64,000 nucleotides of DNA, from assembly GCF_022352055.1 (NCBI RefSeq), contig NZ_JAKRWM010000028.1, positions 16,413 to 80,412 on the forward strand, in the 5' to 3' direction. Below are positions 35,175-44,650 of the stretch, one piece after another. Source of the stretch: Cohnella mopanensis. Lineage in GTDB: Bacteria; Bacillota; Bacilli; Paenibacillales; Paenibacillaceae. Position 1 is the stretch's first letter. Every line of letters begins with the position of its first letter. The position numbers and the translations under genes were made by a program. The notes under the pieces are model-generated. The model was not told where the DNA came from, searched no databases, and was given only the letters and a program-made list of their open reading frames with translations.

Positions 35175-36740
35175 GTGAAAAAAACGATATTAGTCGACGA
35201 TGAATATTTCGCGCGCAAAGGTCTATTAGGTCTTATTCCTTGGGAGAAATATGGTTATGAAATTGTCGGTGAAGCGGAAGACGGCGAAGAAGCGCTTGAA
35301 CTCATCGAGCGGCTTGTGCCGGATTTGGTCATCACGGATATCCGAATGCCCGTTATAGATGGACTTGAGCTCATCCAGACCATAAGGGAACGCGGAGACA
35401 AATCAACGAAGTTCATTATCATTAGCGGTTATGGAGATTTTAAATATGCTCAACAAGCGGTTAGGTTCGGAGTTCAGGATTATTTGCTTAAGCCGATCGA
35501 CGAGATCGAACTGACGGATACCTTACAAAGAATCGCGGAGTCAAGCAAGCCAACTTGGGCGGAAGCTGGCGATCGTCTCATTCATTCTTCGCTGTTCGAG
35601 CGGCTGCTGTCGGGACAGTTGGACGATACGGGCATATCGGAGGCTGCGCGGATGCTAGGACTGTCGAAAGATAAGCCGATGCGCTATTTTACGCTGGAAT
35701 TGAACGATGCTCCGACGATGCTAACCGAGGCCGATCGATTGGAACGATTGGAGATGGCCAAAGAGGCAGCGGGATCGGTTCTGGCCAGACGCTCGCCTGG
35801 AAAGGAGCCGTTCTTATATGCGCGCAGCTCATCGGAAATCGGTTTTCTGGCGTTAGAGACGGGAACGGAAAGTGCGATAAATCTCGCCGAAGAGCTTCTC
35901 CGGGCGATTAGCAAGAAGATCGAGGGAGAGGTACGTATTTATGTGGGGGCGACGTCCCCTGAGCTTACGCTCGTCAGGAATTCGTATTTGACCGCATTAG
36001 AAGCGATGGCCTATAAATACGCTTTGGAGGCCCGGCGCATAACGCTGTACGAAGAAACCAAGGACGTCGTATTACAGTTAAGGGATATCGATACATCGCT
36101 ATTTTCCGGATTGATGGAAAGCTTGGAATTGAATGATAAGGAAACTATGGCCTTACACGTAGACCAAATGTTCGAGGCATTCAAAGAACACAGATTCACT
36201 CCGGAATCGATAACATCCTCGATATCCAGATGCGTGCATGGAATTACCCGCATTATTCAGACCATGCAAGGTAGCGAGAATACGATCGTGAACCTGAAGC
36301 CGATTATGCAATGGCAACATGAACCAAGAACGTTGCAAGGCGTGAAACGGCTGTTTATCGATTTCTTATCCGAATGCTCTGGCTATATCTCGGAACTGCG
36401 ATGCTCCAAAGGAAAGGGAGATATCGGAAAAATCAAGCTTTACATCGAAAATCATTATAACGAGAATATGAGCCTGAAAAGCATATCCAAGCGATTTTAT
36501 ATGAATCCGGTTTATTTGGGCCAGCTCTTCAAGAAAACATACGGAGTGTATTTCAATGAGTTTTTGCTTCATATCCGAATAGACGAGGCCAAGAAGCAGC
36601 TCAGGCAAACCAATAAGAGGGTTTACGAGATCGCCGCGAACGTCGGATTCGGCAACGCGGATTATTTCGTCAGCCAATTCGAGAAGGTAGAAGGAAAAAC
36701 GCCGACCGAATATAAGAATGCCATGATCGCAAAAGCTTAG
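35175..36740 (+). CDS. YesN-type response regulator with AraC domain
   Basis: About 521 residues: receiver with VDDE and Asp55 in TDIRMP, a long central region, and a C-terminal AraC double HTH ending EGKTPTEYKN. GTG 35175 (MKKTILVDDE) fits the family better than GTG 35163, which overlaps the GGGAG ribosome site, but the choice is not certain. Here the regulator precedes the kinase gene (36765), the reverse of the other pairs. It probably controls the transporter and xylanase operon starting at 38634. Confidence 0.91.
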   Translation: MKKTILVDDEYFARKGLLGLIPWEKYGYEIVGEAEDGEEALELIERLVPDLVITDIRMPVIDGLELIQTIRERGDKSTKFIIISGYGDFKYAQQAVRFGVQDYLLKPIDEIELTDTLQRIAESSKPTWAEAGDRLIHSSLFERLLSGQLDDTGISEAARMLGLSKDKPMRYFTLELNDAPTMLTEADRLERLEMAKEAAGSVLARRSPGKEPFLYARSSSEIGFLALETGTESAINLAEELLRAISKKIEGEVRIYVGATSPELTLVRNSYLTALEAMAYKYALEARRITLYEETKDVVLQLRDIDTSLFSGLMESLELNDKETMALHVDQMFEAFKEHRFTPESITSSISRCVHGITRIIQTMQGSENTIVNLKPIMQWQHEPRTLQGVKRLFIDFLSECSGYISELRCSKGKGDIGKIKLYIENHYNENMSLKSISKRFYMNPVYLGQLFKKTYGVYFNEFLLHIRIDEAKKQLRQTNKRVYEIAANVGFGNADYFVSQFEKVEGKTPTEYKNAMIAKA

Positions 36741-36764
36741 ACGGCTGCAGGAGGAACAAGGACT

Positions 36765-38498
36765 ATGAAGTTGAGCGGCGCGCTCCACAATATAAGACTT
36801 AGAAATAAAATGCTGATCATTTACTTTTTATCCGTCCTTGTTCCGGTGATTCTCACGAACGTCATTTTTTATAATATTACGACGAACAACGTTAAGAAGC
36901 AGAAGATGCAAGATTTGTCGCTGGCTATCGAGCAGATGCGCAATGAGTTTCTGTATCAAATCGACGTAGTCGTCGGAATTTCAACCGTTCTATACAATGA
37001 CTCGATATTAAACGGTTATTTGGACCAGCAATATGATATCTCATCGGACTATGTTTTTAATTATCACTCTTATATCACGGATATGCTGGAGAAATACGCG
37101 CCGGTGTATAGAGCGATCCAGAACATCAGTCTCTTCACGGACAACAATACGATTATTTACGGGGGATCCGTTCTTGCGATCTCGGATATAGAGAAAGAAG
37201 ACTGGTATAAGAGACTGAAGAGCTCCAGAACCTCTAATCCGATCATCGTACGCGATTCTAACTCGACCATTCAACCGACGATCAGCATCGTTCGTAAAAT
37301 GAACACCGCGGTCGGACAAGCCCACTATGAAAAAGTGATCAAAATCGATCTCCATCCCGAGCTGATCAAGCAAGTGTTCAGCAATTTGATGTTCGAAGGA
37401 AATGTAATCTTACTCGCGGACGATGTGGTGCAATATGAATCCTCGCCGGATGAGAATGAGGAGCAGGGCGACACGGCTCATCATGCAACGGAGGATGGCG
37501 CTATCGTGCTGGAAGAAAACTTTCCTTCCGTGGAATACCTCCAAGGCTGGCGCATCAGCGGTGAATTCCAAGAATGGAAAGTGCTTGAGGAGGTGCGAAA
37601 ATCCAGAGAATTCGTTATTTATATGGCGCTCCCGAATGTCCTCGTTCCGACCTTGATCATTATTTGGTTCACGCGTTCGCTGAACGTTCGTCTCATTCGG
37701 ATTCTGAAACAGATGAAACGCGTGAAAAATCACAGCTTCGAAACGATCGACAACGAGGAGACGAAGGACGAGATCGGTCAGTTAACGACGGAATTCAATC
37801 GAATGACTTCGCAAATCAGTAGTCTGATCCACGATGTGTATAAGGCGGATATCCAGAAGAAGGAGTTGGAACTGCAACGGAATCAGACCCAGCTTCATGC
37901 CTTGCAAAGCCAGATCAACCCGCACTTTCTCTTCAATTCGCTTGAAACGATCCGCATGAGGAGCTTAATGAAGTCCGAGAAGGAAACCGCCAAGATCATT
38001 CATCACATGGCGAAAATCTTCCGCAAATCTTTAACTTGGGGCAATGATTTAGTAACGGTGAAGGATGAGCTGGAGCTGGTTGAAAGTTTTCTTCAAATTC
38101 AGAAATACAGATTCGGGGATAAGCTGAATTATCGGATCGAAGCAGACGAGGCGAGCCTAGAGGAGTTAATCCCGAAGATGACGCTTCAGCCACTTGTGGA
38201 AAACGCGAGTATACATGGCATCGAGCCGATTAAGAACGGTGGAAAAATAGATATCCGCATCGAACGGAAAGCGGACAAATTGATACTAGCGATAATGGAC
38301 AACGGCATAGGGATGGACGAGGAGCGGGTGAAACGGATTTACTCCTATCTGGAAAGCGAGGAGGTCATCGGGGAGCGAATCGGCATGCAGAACGTCATCT
38401 ACCGACTGAAGTTGATTTACGGCGACCGTTTCCAGCTCTTGATCAATAGCGCACCTGGTAAAGGAACGTACATTCGTTTGCAAATTCCAGTCGAATGA
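36765..38498 (+). CDS. YesM-type sensor histidine kinase
   Basis: 577 residues. TM1 near 18-40, extracytoplasmic sensor at about 42-285, TM2 near 288-308, HAMP. QINPHFLFN carries His387, and the ATPase domain has LVENASIHG and DNGIGM. ATG 36765 follows CAGGAGGAACAAGG. It lies 24 bases after the regulator gene and 135 bases before the LplA-like binding-protein gene, so xylo-oligosaccharide sensing is inferred. Confidence 0.92.
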   Translation: MKLSGALHNIRLRNKMLIIYFLSVLVPVILTNVIFYNITTNNVKKQKMQDLSLAIEQMRNEFLYQIDVVVGISTVLYNDSILNGYLDQQYDISSDYVFNYHSYITDMLEKYAPVYRAIQNISLFTDNNTIIYGGSVLAISDIEKEDWYKRLKSSRTSNPIIVRDSNSTIQPTISIVRKMNTAVGQAHYEKVIKIDLHPELIKQVFSNLMFEGNVILLADDVVQYESSPDENEEQGDTAHHATEDGAIVLEENFPSVEYLQGWRISGEFQEWKVLEEVRKSREFVIYMALPNVLVPTLIIIWFTRSLNVRLIRILKQMKRVKNHSFETIDNEETKDEIGQLTTEFNRMTSQISSLIHDVYKADIQKKELELQRNQTQLHALQSQINPHFLFNSLETIRMRSLMKSEKETAKIIHHMAKIFRKSLTWGNDLVTVKDELELVESFLQIQKYRFGDKLNYRIEADEASLEELIPKMTLQPLVENASIHGIEPIKNGGKIDIRIERKADKLILAIMDNGIGMDEERVKRIYSYLESEEVIGERIGMQNVIYRLKLIYGDRFQLLINSAPGKGTYIRLQIPVE

Positions 38499-38510
38499 TA
38501 GGCTATTGCA

Positions 38511-38538
38511 TTGACATATATATTTTTCACAATATGAT
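38511..38538 (+). promoter_or_regulatory. Sigma-A-type promoter for xylo-oligosaccharide operon
   Basis: TTGACA (38511-38516), 16-bp spacer, TATGAT (38533-38538), about 95 bases before the TTG start at 38634. A cre-like TGAAAGTGCTTACA (38582-38595; one mismatch to the consensus) lies in the expected leader. Confidence 0.6.
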
Positions 38539-38633
38539 CTATAGTTTATTGGGTAAACAAGGCCCCTGATTGCTTTTATAATGAAAGTGCTTACAAAAAA
38601 ATAAATAACATCTTTGAAAGGGGCTCGAATCAA

Positions 38634-40340
38634 TTGGCTAAGAAATTATTATTGACTTGCATGGCCGCAATCTTGGTGTTCACCGCCGCTTGTTCGAAAG
38701 ACAACAAGAATAACGGGAACACTGCTGCGCCAAGCACGGTCGACGGCAGTCCTTCAACATCTGAAAGCGCTCCAGCTTCTGAAACGCCTAAGGATAAAGT
38801 GACTTTCACGTTCTTCAACGGCGTAGCGAACGCTCCGGACGCTAATATGAACGAAACGACAATCGGTAAAATCCTCGAAGATCAAACTGGCGTTAACTTC
38901 AAGATGGAACACTTGGTAGGCGACCTGAAAGCGAAAGTCGGTACGATGATCGCTTCCAACAACTATCCGGACGTCATCGATCCGGATGACGGTATCGCCC
39001 AGCTTCTTGACGCTGGCGCGTTTATTGACCTGACTGATTTGATTAATAAGAGCCCGAACGTCAAGCGCGTTTACGGCCCATATCTCAACCAAATGAAAGC
39101 GGCGGACGGCAAAATTTACTTCATCCCGTTCTCCAGCCAAGTCGGCGACTATACGCCTGATCCTGAAATCAACCAAGGCGCTTTCTGGATTCAACGCCGC
39201 GTGTTGAAAGAAGCGGGTTATCCGAAGATCAAAACGTTGGACGAATACACGAAACTGATCGAAGACTTCGTAGCCAAACATAAAGACGAAAATTTGACCG
39301 GACTCGTTTCCTTGACGCATGACTGGAGATTCTTCTCGACCTCCAACGTACCGATGCACTTGGACGGTTATCCGAACGACGGTAACGTCGAAGTCGACAT
39401 GACGACGTTCGAAGCCAAAACGTATTACACGACCGACTCCACGAAGCGTTGGTTGCAAAAATTGAATGATCTTAATTCCAAAGGTCTGTTCGACAAAGCT
39501 TCCTTCGTAGACAACTTCGACCAATATATCGCGAAGCTCTCTTCCAAAAAAGTCGTCGGATTCTTCGACTACGGCTGGCAATCGGCCAATGCCCGCAACC
39601 TGCTGAAAGACGCTGCAAGACAGGATCCAACGCAAGACGATTTCGTATACTTCCCGATGCCGCTTACATGGGATGGCTCTAAAGACCAGCTTCTGGATCC
39701 TCCGGGATTCGTTATGAACCGCGGTATCGGCATTAGCACAAGCGCGAAAGATCCTGAACGGATCATGGCGTACTGGGATAACTTGCTGAAAGAAGAGAAC
39801 CAAATCCTTAAAAGCTGGGGAATCAAAGGCGAAACGTACGAAGTGGACGACAAAGGCCGCTTCTACCGTACGGCTGAGCAAATCAAAAAAATCGACGAGC
39901 CGTTCAATTTGAAATTCGGCTTCAGATACTACAATTGGGATTGGCCGCAATACGGCACGAACTCCACGCTGACTGACGGCAACGCGTTCGCGCCTGGCTA
40001 CCAACCAGAAGTATTCCAAATGAACTTGACGGATGCGGACAAATCGATTCTCGACAAATACGGCGTCAAAACGTACTCCGAGCTCTTCGCTGCTCCGGAT
40101 AACCGTCCATGGTACCCTGCTTGGGGGATTCCGAAACCGCAAGGCTCGCCTGAACAAATTTGGGAAACGACGAAAGACGAAGTTACGAAGAAGTACTACC
40201 CGAAACTCGTCCTGGCGAAACCGGCCGAATTCGATAAAATTTGGGACCAATACTTAGCCGCGTTCGGCAAGCTTGACACGGCTGGATATGAAAAGTGGTA
40301 TACGGAACAAATTAAAGCCGCTATCGAAGCTGCCAAGTAA
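38634..40340 (+). CDS. LplA-like sugar-binding lipoprotein of CUT1 transporter
   Basis: 568 residues, the longer class of family 1 binding proteins that work with LplB/YtcP permeases. Lipobox TAAC gives a lipid Cys at residue 20. The TTG start at 38634 follows AAAGGGG (38617-38623). It is the first gene of an operon containing intracellular GH10 and GH8 xylanases, like the aldouronate-utilisation cluster known from Paenibacillus. The likely ligand is therefore a xylo-oligosaccharide, possibly substituted. Confidence 0.93.
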   Translation: MAKKLLLTCMAAILVFTAACSKDNKNNGNTAAPSTVDGSPSTSESAPASETPKDKVTFTFFNGVANAPDANMNETTIGKILEDQTGVNFKMEHLVGDLKAKVGTMIASNNYPDVIDPDDGIAQLLDAGAFIDLTDLINKSPNVKRVYGPYLNQMKAADGKIYFIPFSSQVGDYTPDPEINQGAFWIQRRVLKEAGYPKIKTLDEYTKLIEDFVAKHKDENLTGLVSLTHDWRFFSTSNVPMHLDGYPNDGNVEVDMTTFEAKTYYTTDSTKRWLQKLNDLNSKGLFDKASFVDNFDQYIAKLSSKKVVGFFDYGWQSANARNLLKDAARQDPTQDDFVYFPMPLTWDGSKDQLLDPPGFVMNRGIGISTSAKDPERIMAYWDNLLKEENQILKSWGIKGETYEVDDKGRFYRTAEQIKKIDEPFNLKFGFRYYNWDWPQYGTNSTLTDGNAFAPGYQPEVFQMNLTDADKSILDKYGVKTYSELFAAPDNRPWYPAWGIPKPQGSPEQIWETTKDEVTKKYYPKLVLAKPAEFDKIWDQYLAAFGKLDTAGYEKWYTEQIKAAIEAAK

Positions 40341-40357
40341 CCTAATATTAGTAATAA

Positions 40358-40407
40358 GCGAAAGGGCGGCTTATGCGTGCTGTTAGCTCGCACAAGCCGC
40401 CTTTCGC
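40358..40407 (+). promoter_or_regulatory. Intercistronic stem-loop after binding-protein gene
   Basis: GCGAAAGGGCGGCTT (40358-40372) pairs with AAGCCGCCTTTCGC (40394-40407) with one bulged G; GCG/CGC extends the loop side. No T-run follows before the permease RBS. Confidence 0.7.
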
Positions 40408-40445
40408 GTATTCCATTAGTAAGGTCCGCCGGAAGGAGAATGAAA

Positions 40446-41420
40446 ATGGAGAGCAACATCAAATCAGCAACGTCTTCCATGACGTCTAATCAAAAGCCGA
40501 CGGGACTGAAGCTTTTCTTCAAGAAACTCGTGCAACAACGGATACTCGTCTTGATGTCCGTTCCATTTCTCATATGGCTCTTTCTTTTCAAATACTTGCC
40601 GTTATGGGGTTGGACGACAGCCTTTCAAAAATATAGACCGAACAAAAGCTTCTCGGAACAAGAATGGATCGGTTTCGATCAATTTAAGTTTCTGTTTCAC
40701 GACGACCGATTTATTCGTGTGTTGAGAAATACGCTCGCACAGAGCGGAATCAATCTCGTTCTTGGCTTCATAACCGCGATAACCCTTGCTCTCTTGCTCA
40801 ACGAATTGCGAGGAATTTTGTTTAAGCGTGTCGTACAGACGGTTACTTATATGCCGCATTTTCTTTCTTGGGTCGTTGCCGCAGGGATTATTCAAGCGAC
40901 GCTTGCGCCGGATGGCATTATCAATGTGTTGATGATTAAATTGGGAATGATCGAGAAAGGCCAAGAATTATTGTTCCTGGGCATTCCGAAAGATTTCTGG
41001 ACCATATTAGGACTTGGGACCGTGTGGAAAGACCTCGGGTGGAATACGATCGTGTATTTGGCTGCGATGGCTACGATCGATCCCTCACAATACGAAGCGG
41101 CGGAAATGGATGGAGCAGGACGTTTCAGACGGATGTGGAACGTTACGCTGCCGGGTATCAAGTCGGTTATCGTCGTCTTGCTTATATTGAACATCGGTAA
41201 TTTGATGGAATCGGGATTCGAGGCGCAATACCTGCTTAAAAATGGGATGAACATCGACTATTCCGAGAACATTGACATATTCGTTCTGACGTACGGTATT
41301 AATCAAAGCAACTTCTCCCTGGCTGTCGCAGCAGGTATGTTTAAAAGTCTCGTCAGCATTGTATTGCTGTTCATCGCGAATGGTATTGCGAAGCGCGCAG
41401 GCGAGAGCAGACTGTTCTAA
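40446..41420 (+). CDS. LplB-type sugar ABC transporter permease
   Basis: About 324 residues with a 35-residue cytoplasmic N-terminus, six TM segments and EAA loop EAAEMDGAGRFRRMW. ATG 40446 is 7 bases after GGAAGGAG (40431-40438); ATG 40440 is too close, and the frame upstream overlaps the hairpin. It forms the channel with the 41435 product. Confidence 0.92.
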   Translation: MESNIKSATSSMTSNQKPTGLKLFFKKLVQQRILVLMSVPFLIWLFLFKYLPLWGWTTAFQKYRPNKSFSEQEWIGFDQFKFLFHDDRFIRVLRNTLAQSGINLVLGFITAITLALLLNELRGILFKRVVQTVTYMPHFLSWVVAAGIIQATLAPDGIINVLMIKLGMIEKGQELLFLGIPKDFWTILGLGTVWKDLGWNTIVYLAAMATIDPSQYEAAEMDGAGRFRRMWNVTLPGIKSVIVVLLILNIGNLMESGFEAQYLLKNGMNIDYSENIDIFVLTYGINQSNFSLAVAAGMFKSLVSIVLLFIANGIAKRAGESRLF

Positions 41421-41434
41421 AGGAGGATCACCGG

Positions 41435-42367
41435 ATGGCAAATTTAGCCACAGGAACCGCACCTAAGAAGCTTGTCCGCAGGAATGCTTCGTTAGGAGAC
41501 CGAATTTTCAACACCTTAAATATTACCTTCCTTTGCTTGCTGATGCTCGTCACCTTGTATCCTTTTTTGAACACGCTCGCGTTATCGTTCAACCGAGCGA
41601 TGGATTCGATCAGGGGCGGCATCTATATATGGCCGAGAGACTTCTCGATTGAGAACTACAAATATGTGTTTAACCAGTCGACGATATTTCATGCGACATT
41701 GATCTCGGTTCTTCGCTTGGTCATCGGTTCGATAACAACCGTATTCTGTTCGGCGATGGTCGCGTATACGATCAGTCGGCAAGACTTCGTGCTGCGGAAG
41801 TTCATCACGATCGCTTTCGTCCTGACCGCGTACATTAACCCGGGACTTATCCCGAACTATTTGAACATTCGCGATTTAGGCTTGGTCGACAGTTTCTGGG
41901 TATATATTTGGCCGGGTTTGATCGGCGTCTTTAACCTCATTCTTATCCGATCTTTCATCGACGGCCTTCCGGAAAGCATCCTAGAGTCTGGGAGAATCGA
42001 CGGAGCGGGAGATTTCAGGACGTTCTTCAACATCGTTCTGCCGCTTTGTCTTCCCGTTCTTGCGACGGTAGCGTTGTTCACGGCAGTATATCAATGGAAC
42101 TCCTGGCTTGATGTATTCTTGTATAACTCGTCGAATATCAATCTCAGTACGCTGCAATACGAGCTTCAAAAAATTCTTCAGAACTCAAGCGCCGCTTCAT
42201 CGGCTTCAAGCGCGTTCTCGAATCCGGATGCGGCAGCCAACGCGGTTACGCCGATCGCTGTACGCGCAACGATGACGATTGTAGCTTCGGTTCCGATGAT
42301 CCTCATGTATCCGTTCCTGCAGAAGTATTTCGTCAAAGGCATGACGGTCGGCGGCGTGAAGGGTTAA
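41435..42367 (+). CDS. YtcP-type sugar ABC transporter permease
   Basis: 310 residues, six TM segments, EAA loop ESGRIDGAGDFRTFF and C-terminal GMTVGGVKG. A Ser/Ala-rich insertion near residues 250-275 is unusual in length. ATG 41435 follows AAAGGAGG. The intracellular xylanase gene begins 19 bases downstream. Confidence 0.92.
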   Translation: MANLATGTAPKKLVRRNASLGDRIFNTLNITFLCLLMLVTLYPFLNTLALSFNRAMDSIRGGIYIWPRDFSIENYKYVFNQSTIFHATLISVLRLVIGSITTVFCSAMVAYTISRQDFVLRKFITIAFVLTAYINPGLIPNYLNIRDLGLVDSFWVYIWPGLIGVFNLILIRSFIDGLPESILESGRIDGAGDFRTFFNIVLPLCLPVLATVALFTAVYQWNSWLDVFLYNSSNINLSTLQYELQKILQNSSAASSASSAFSNPDAAANAVTPIAVRATMTIVASVPMILMYPFLQKYFVKGMTVGGVKG

Positions 42368-42386
42368 GTAGGAAGGAATAGTACAG

Positions 42387-43385
42387 TTGGTAGAAAACAT
42401 AAACCGAAGCATTCCGAAATTGTATGAAGCATTCCAAGAATGTTTCGATATCGGGGCTGCAGTCAATCCGCGTACGATCTTTCAGGCCGGGGATCTGATC
42501 GCCCATCACTACAACAGCCTAACCGCCGAAAATGAAATGAAATTCGAGAGAATTCATCCCGCGGAGGATACGTATACGTTCGAAGCAGCTGACAGAATCG
42601 TCGGTTTTGCACGCGAGCATGGAAAGAAGCTGAGAGGGCACACGCTCGTATGGCATAATCAGGCCTCTGATTGGCTGTTCCAGGGCAGCGATGGAGGATC
42701 GGTTAGCCGCGACACGCTGCTCGCCCGTCTCAAATCCCATATCAATACTGTGGTGAAACGTTACCAAGGGGACGTCTATGCTTGGGATGTCGTCAATGAA
42801 GCCATTGCGGACGAAGGACCGGAACTGCTCCGCCCTTCCAAGTGGCTTGATATTGCCGGACCGAGCTTTATCGCCAAAGCTTTCGAATTTGCTCACGAAG
42901 CGGATCCGAAGGCGCTGCTCTTTTACAACGAGTCACATCCGCTGAAGCGGGATAAGATTTACACTCTATTGCAATCCTTGCGTAGTCAAGGTGTTCCGGT
43001 ACATGGCGTCGGCTTGCAAGCCCATTGGAACTTATATGATCCGGGGTTGGATGATATCCGCGCCGCGATCGAAAGATATGCTTCACTTGGCCTAGTGCTG
43101 CACTTGACCGAGATGGACATGTCGGTATTCCGGTTCGAAGACAGGAGAGTAGATCTGACCGCTCCGACCGAAGAGATGATGGAGTTGCAAGCTCGAAGGT
43201 ATGAAGCCGTGTTCAGTCTGCTTCGGGAATACCGGAATTTCATTGATTCGGTCACTTTCTGGGGGGCTGCGGACGATTACACCTGGCTTGACGATTTTCC
43301 GGTTCGGGGTCGGAAAAACTGGCCGTTACTGTTCGATGAGAAGTGCCAGCCAAAACCGAGCTTCTGGCGCGTTGTGTCGGAATAA
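42387..43385 (+). CDS. Intracellular GH10 endo-1,4-beta-xylanase
   Basis: 332 residues, a bare GH10 catalytic domain without signal peptide, so cytoplasmic. Acid/base Glu138 is in WDVVNEAI; nucleophile Glu242 is in LTEMDMS. Such short GH10 enzymes cut imported xylo-oligosaccharides rather than polymer. The TTG start at 42387 follows GGAAGGA (42371-42377). It lies between the permease and GH8 genes in one operon, and divides labour with the secreted GH10 at 46872. Confidence 0.95.
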   Translation: MVENINRSIPKLYEAFQECFDIGAAVNPRTIFQAGDLIAHHYNSLTAENEMKFERIHPAEDTYTFEAADRIVGFAREHGKKLRGHTLVWHNQASDWLFQGSDGGSVSRDTLLARLKSHINTVVKRYQGDVYAWDVVNEAIADEGPELLRPSKWLDIAGPSFIAKAFEFAHEADPKALLFYNESHPLKRDKIYTLLQSLRSQGVPVHGVGLQAHWNLYDPGLDDIRAAIERYASLGLVLHLTEMDMSVFRFEDRRVDLTAPTEEMMELQARRYEAVFSLLREYRNFIDSVTFWGAADDYTWLDDFPVRGRKNWPLLFDEKCQPKPSFWRVVSE

Positions 43386-43400
43386 GTAGGGGGGCGTGAA

Positions 43401-44558
43401 GTGTCAATGGAAACATCGAAGCATGAAGGTGCTTATCACTCGGGAAAATATCGCAATCTTCTGCTCAATTACGGATACGACGAAGAGGAAATCGCCATCA
43501 AAGTCGAACAGACGTGGCAGCTCTTGTTCGGTGACAACGAAGCTACGAGAATTTATTATCCGGCCGGTGAAAACATGGGCTACATGCTAGACACCGGCAA
43601 CAACGACGTCCGGACGGAAGGCATGTCCTACGGGATGATGATGGCCGTACAGCTCGATCGTAAGGAAATATTCGATCGACTCTGGAGATGGACGTATAAG
43701 CATATGTTTATGTCCTCCGGAGAAAATGCTGGCTATTTCGCTTGGTCCTGCAATACGGACGGTTCTAAACGTTCGAATGGCCCAGCGCCTGACGGTGAAG
43801 AGTATTTCGCGTTAGCGTTATTATTCGCTTCGCATCGGTGGGGAGAAGGAGTACCGCCTCTCGATTACGGAGCCAAAGCGCGAGAACTGCTGCGTGTCTG
43901 CATCCACAAGGGCGAGGACGGAATAGGTTACCCAATGTGGAACCGCCATAATCGATTAATTAAATTCATCCCGAATTGCGAATATACCGATCCTTCCTAC
44001 CATCTTCCAGCTTTCTACGAGTTATTCGCCCTGTGGGCGGACGCGGAGGATCGGCCGTTCTGGAAGGAAGCCGTGACGGCCAGCAGAGAGTATTTGAAAT
44101 TGGCATGCCATCCGGTTACCGGGCTGGCCCCGGAATACGCATTCTACGATGGAACGCCTAACGATGAGCGCGGCTTCGGACACTTCTTCAGCGATTCTTA
44201 CCGGGTTGCTGCCAATGTGGGTCTCGATGCCGAATGGTTCGGCGCCAGCGAATGGATGCGGAAGGAAGCTGATCATATTCAGGCTTTCTTCGCGGACAAG
44301 CACTCCGAGGATTATCGGAGGTATACGATCTCAGGCGAGCCGTTCGAGGAAAAATCGCTTCATCCGGTCGGGCTCGTCGCTACGAACGCGATGGCTTCAC
44401 TTGCCCATCCGGAAGGTCCATTCGCAAAGTCGAACGTTGATCTGTTCTGGAATACTCCCGTACGCACGGGCGACAGACGCTATTACGACAATTGTCTTTA
44501 CATGTTTAGCTTGTTGGCTCTGAGCGGGCGTTACCGGATTTGGTTCGCGGAACGATAA
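43401..44558 (+). CDS. GH8 reducing-end xylose-releasing exo-oligoxylanase (Rex-like)
   Basis: 385 residues, no signal peptide. The GH8 catalytic acid region is RTEGMSYGMM with Glu73; an Asp base is expected in the middle of the protein but cannot be fixed by eye. Rex enzymes remove xylose from the reducing end of xylo-oligosaccharides, complementing the beta-xylosidase, which works from the other end. The GTG start at 43401 follows GGGGGG at 43389-43394; ATG 43407 is the alternative. It begins 16 bases after the GH10 gene. Confidence 0.92.
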   Translation: MSMETSKHEGAYHSGKYRNLLLNYGYDEEEIAIKVEQTWQLLFGDNEATRIYYPAGENMGYMLDTGNNDVRTEGMSYGMMMAVQLDRKEIFDRLWRWTYKHMFMSSGENAGYFAWSCNTDGSKRSNGPAPDGEEYFALALLFASHRWGEGVPPLDYGAKARELLRVCIHKGEDGIGYPMWNRHNRLIKFIPNCEYTDPSYHLPAFYELFALWADAEDRPFWKEAVTASREYLKLACHPVTGLAPEYAFYDGTPNDERGFGHFFSDSYRVAANVGLDAEWFGASEWMRKEADHIQAFFADKHSEDYRRYTISGEPFEEKSLHPVGLVATNAMASLAHPEGPFAKSNVDLFWNTPVRTGDRRYYDNCLYMFSLLALSGRYRIWFAER

Positions 44559-44583
44559 GCGCATACGGATAGATTGCTAGAGT

Positions 44584-44601
44584 CTCCCGGTAACCCGGGA
44601 G
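44584..44601 (+). terminator. Hairpin between GH8 and deacetylase genes
   Basis: CTCCCGG (44584-44590), loop TAAC, CCGGGAG (44595-44601), followed by CTCTTTG. It may partly terminate the transporter/xylanase transcript. Confidence 0.55.
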
Positions 44602-44650
44602 CTCTTTGCAATTAGGCATGTCATTAAGTTGTTTTTAGGAGGGACAAGGC

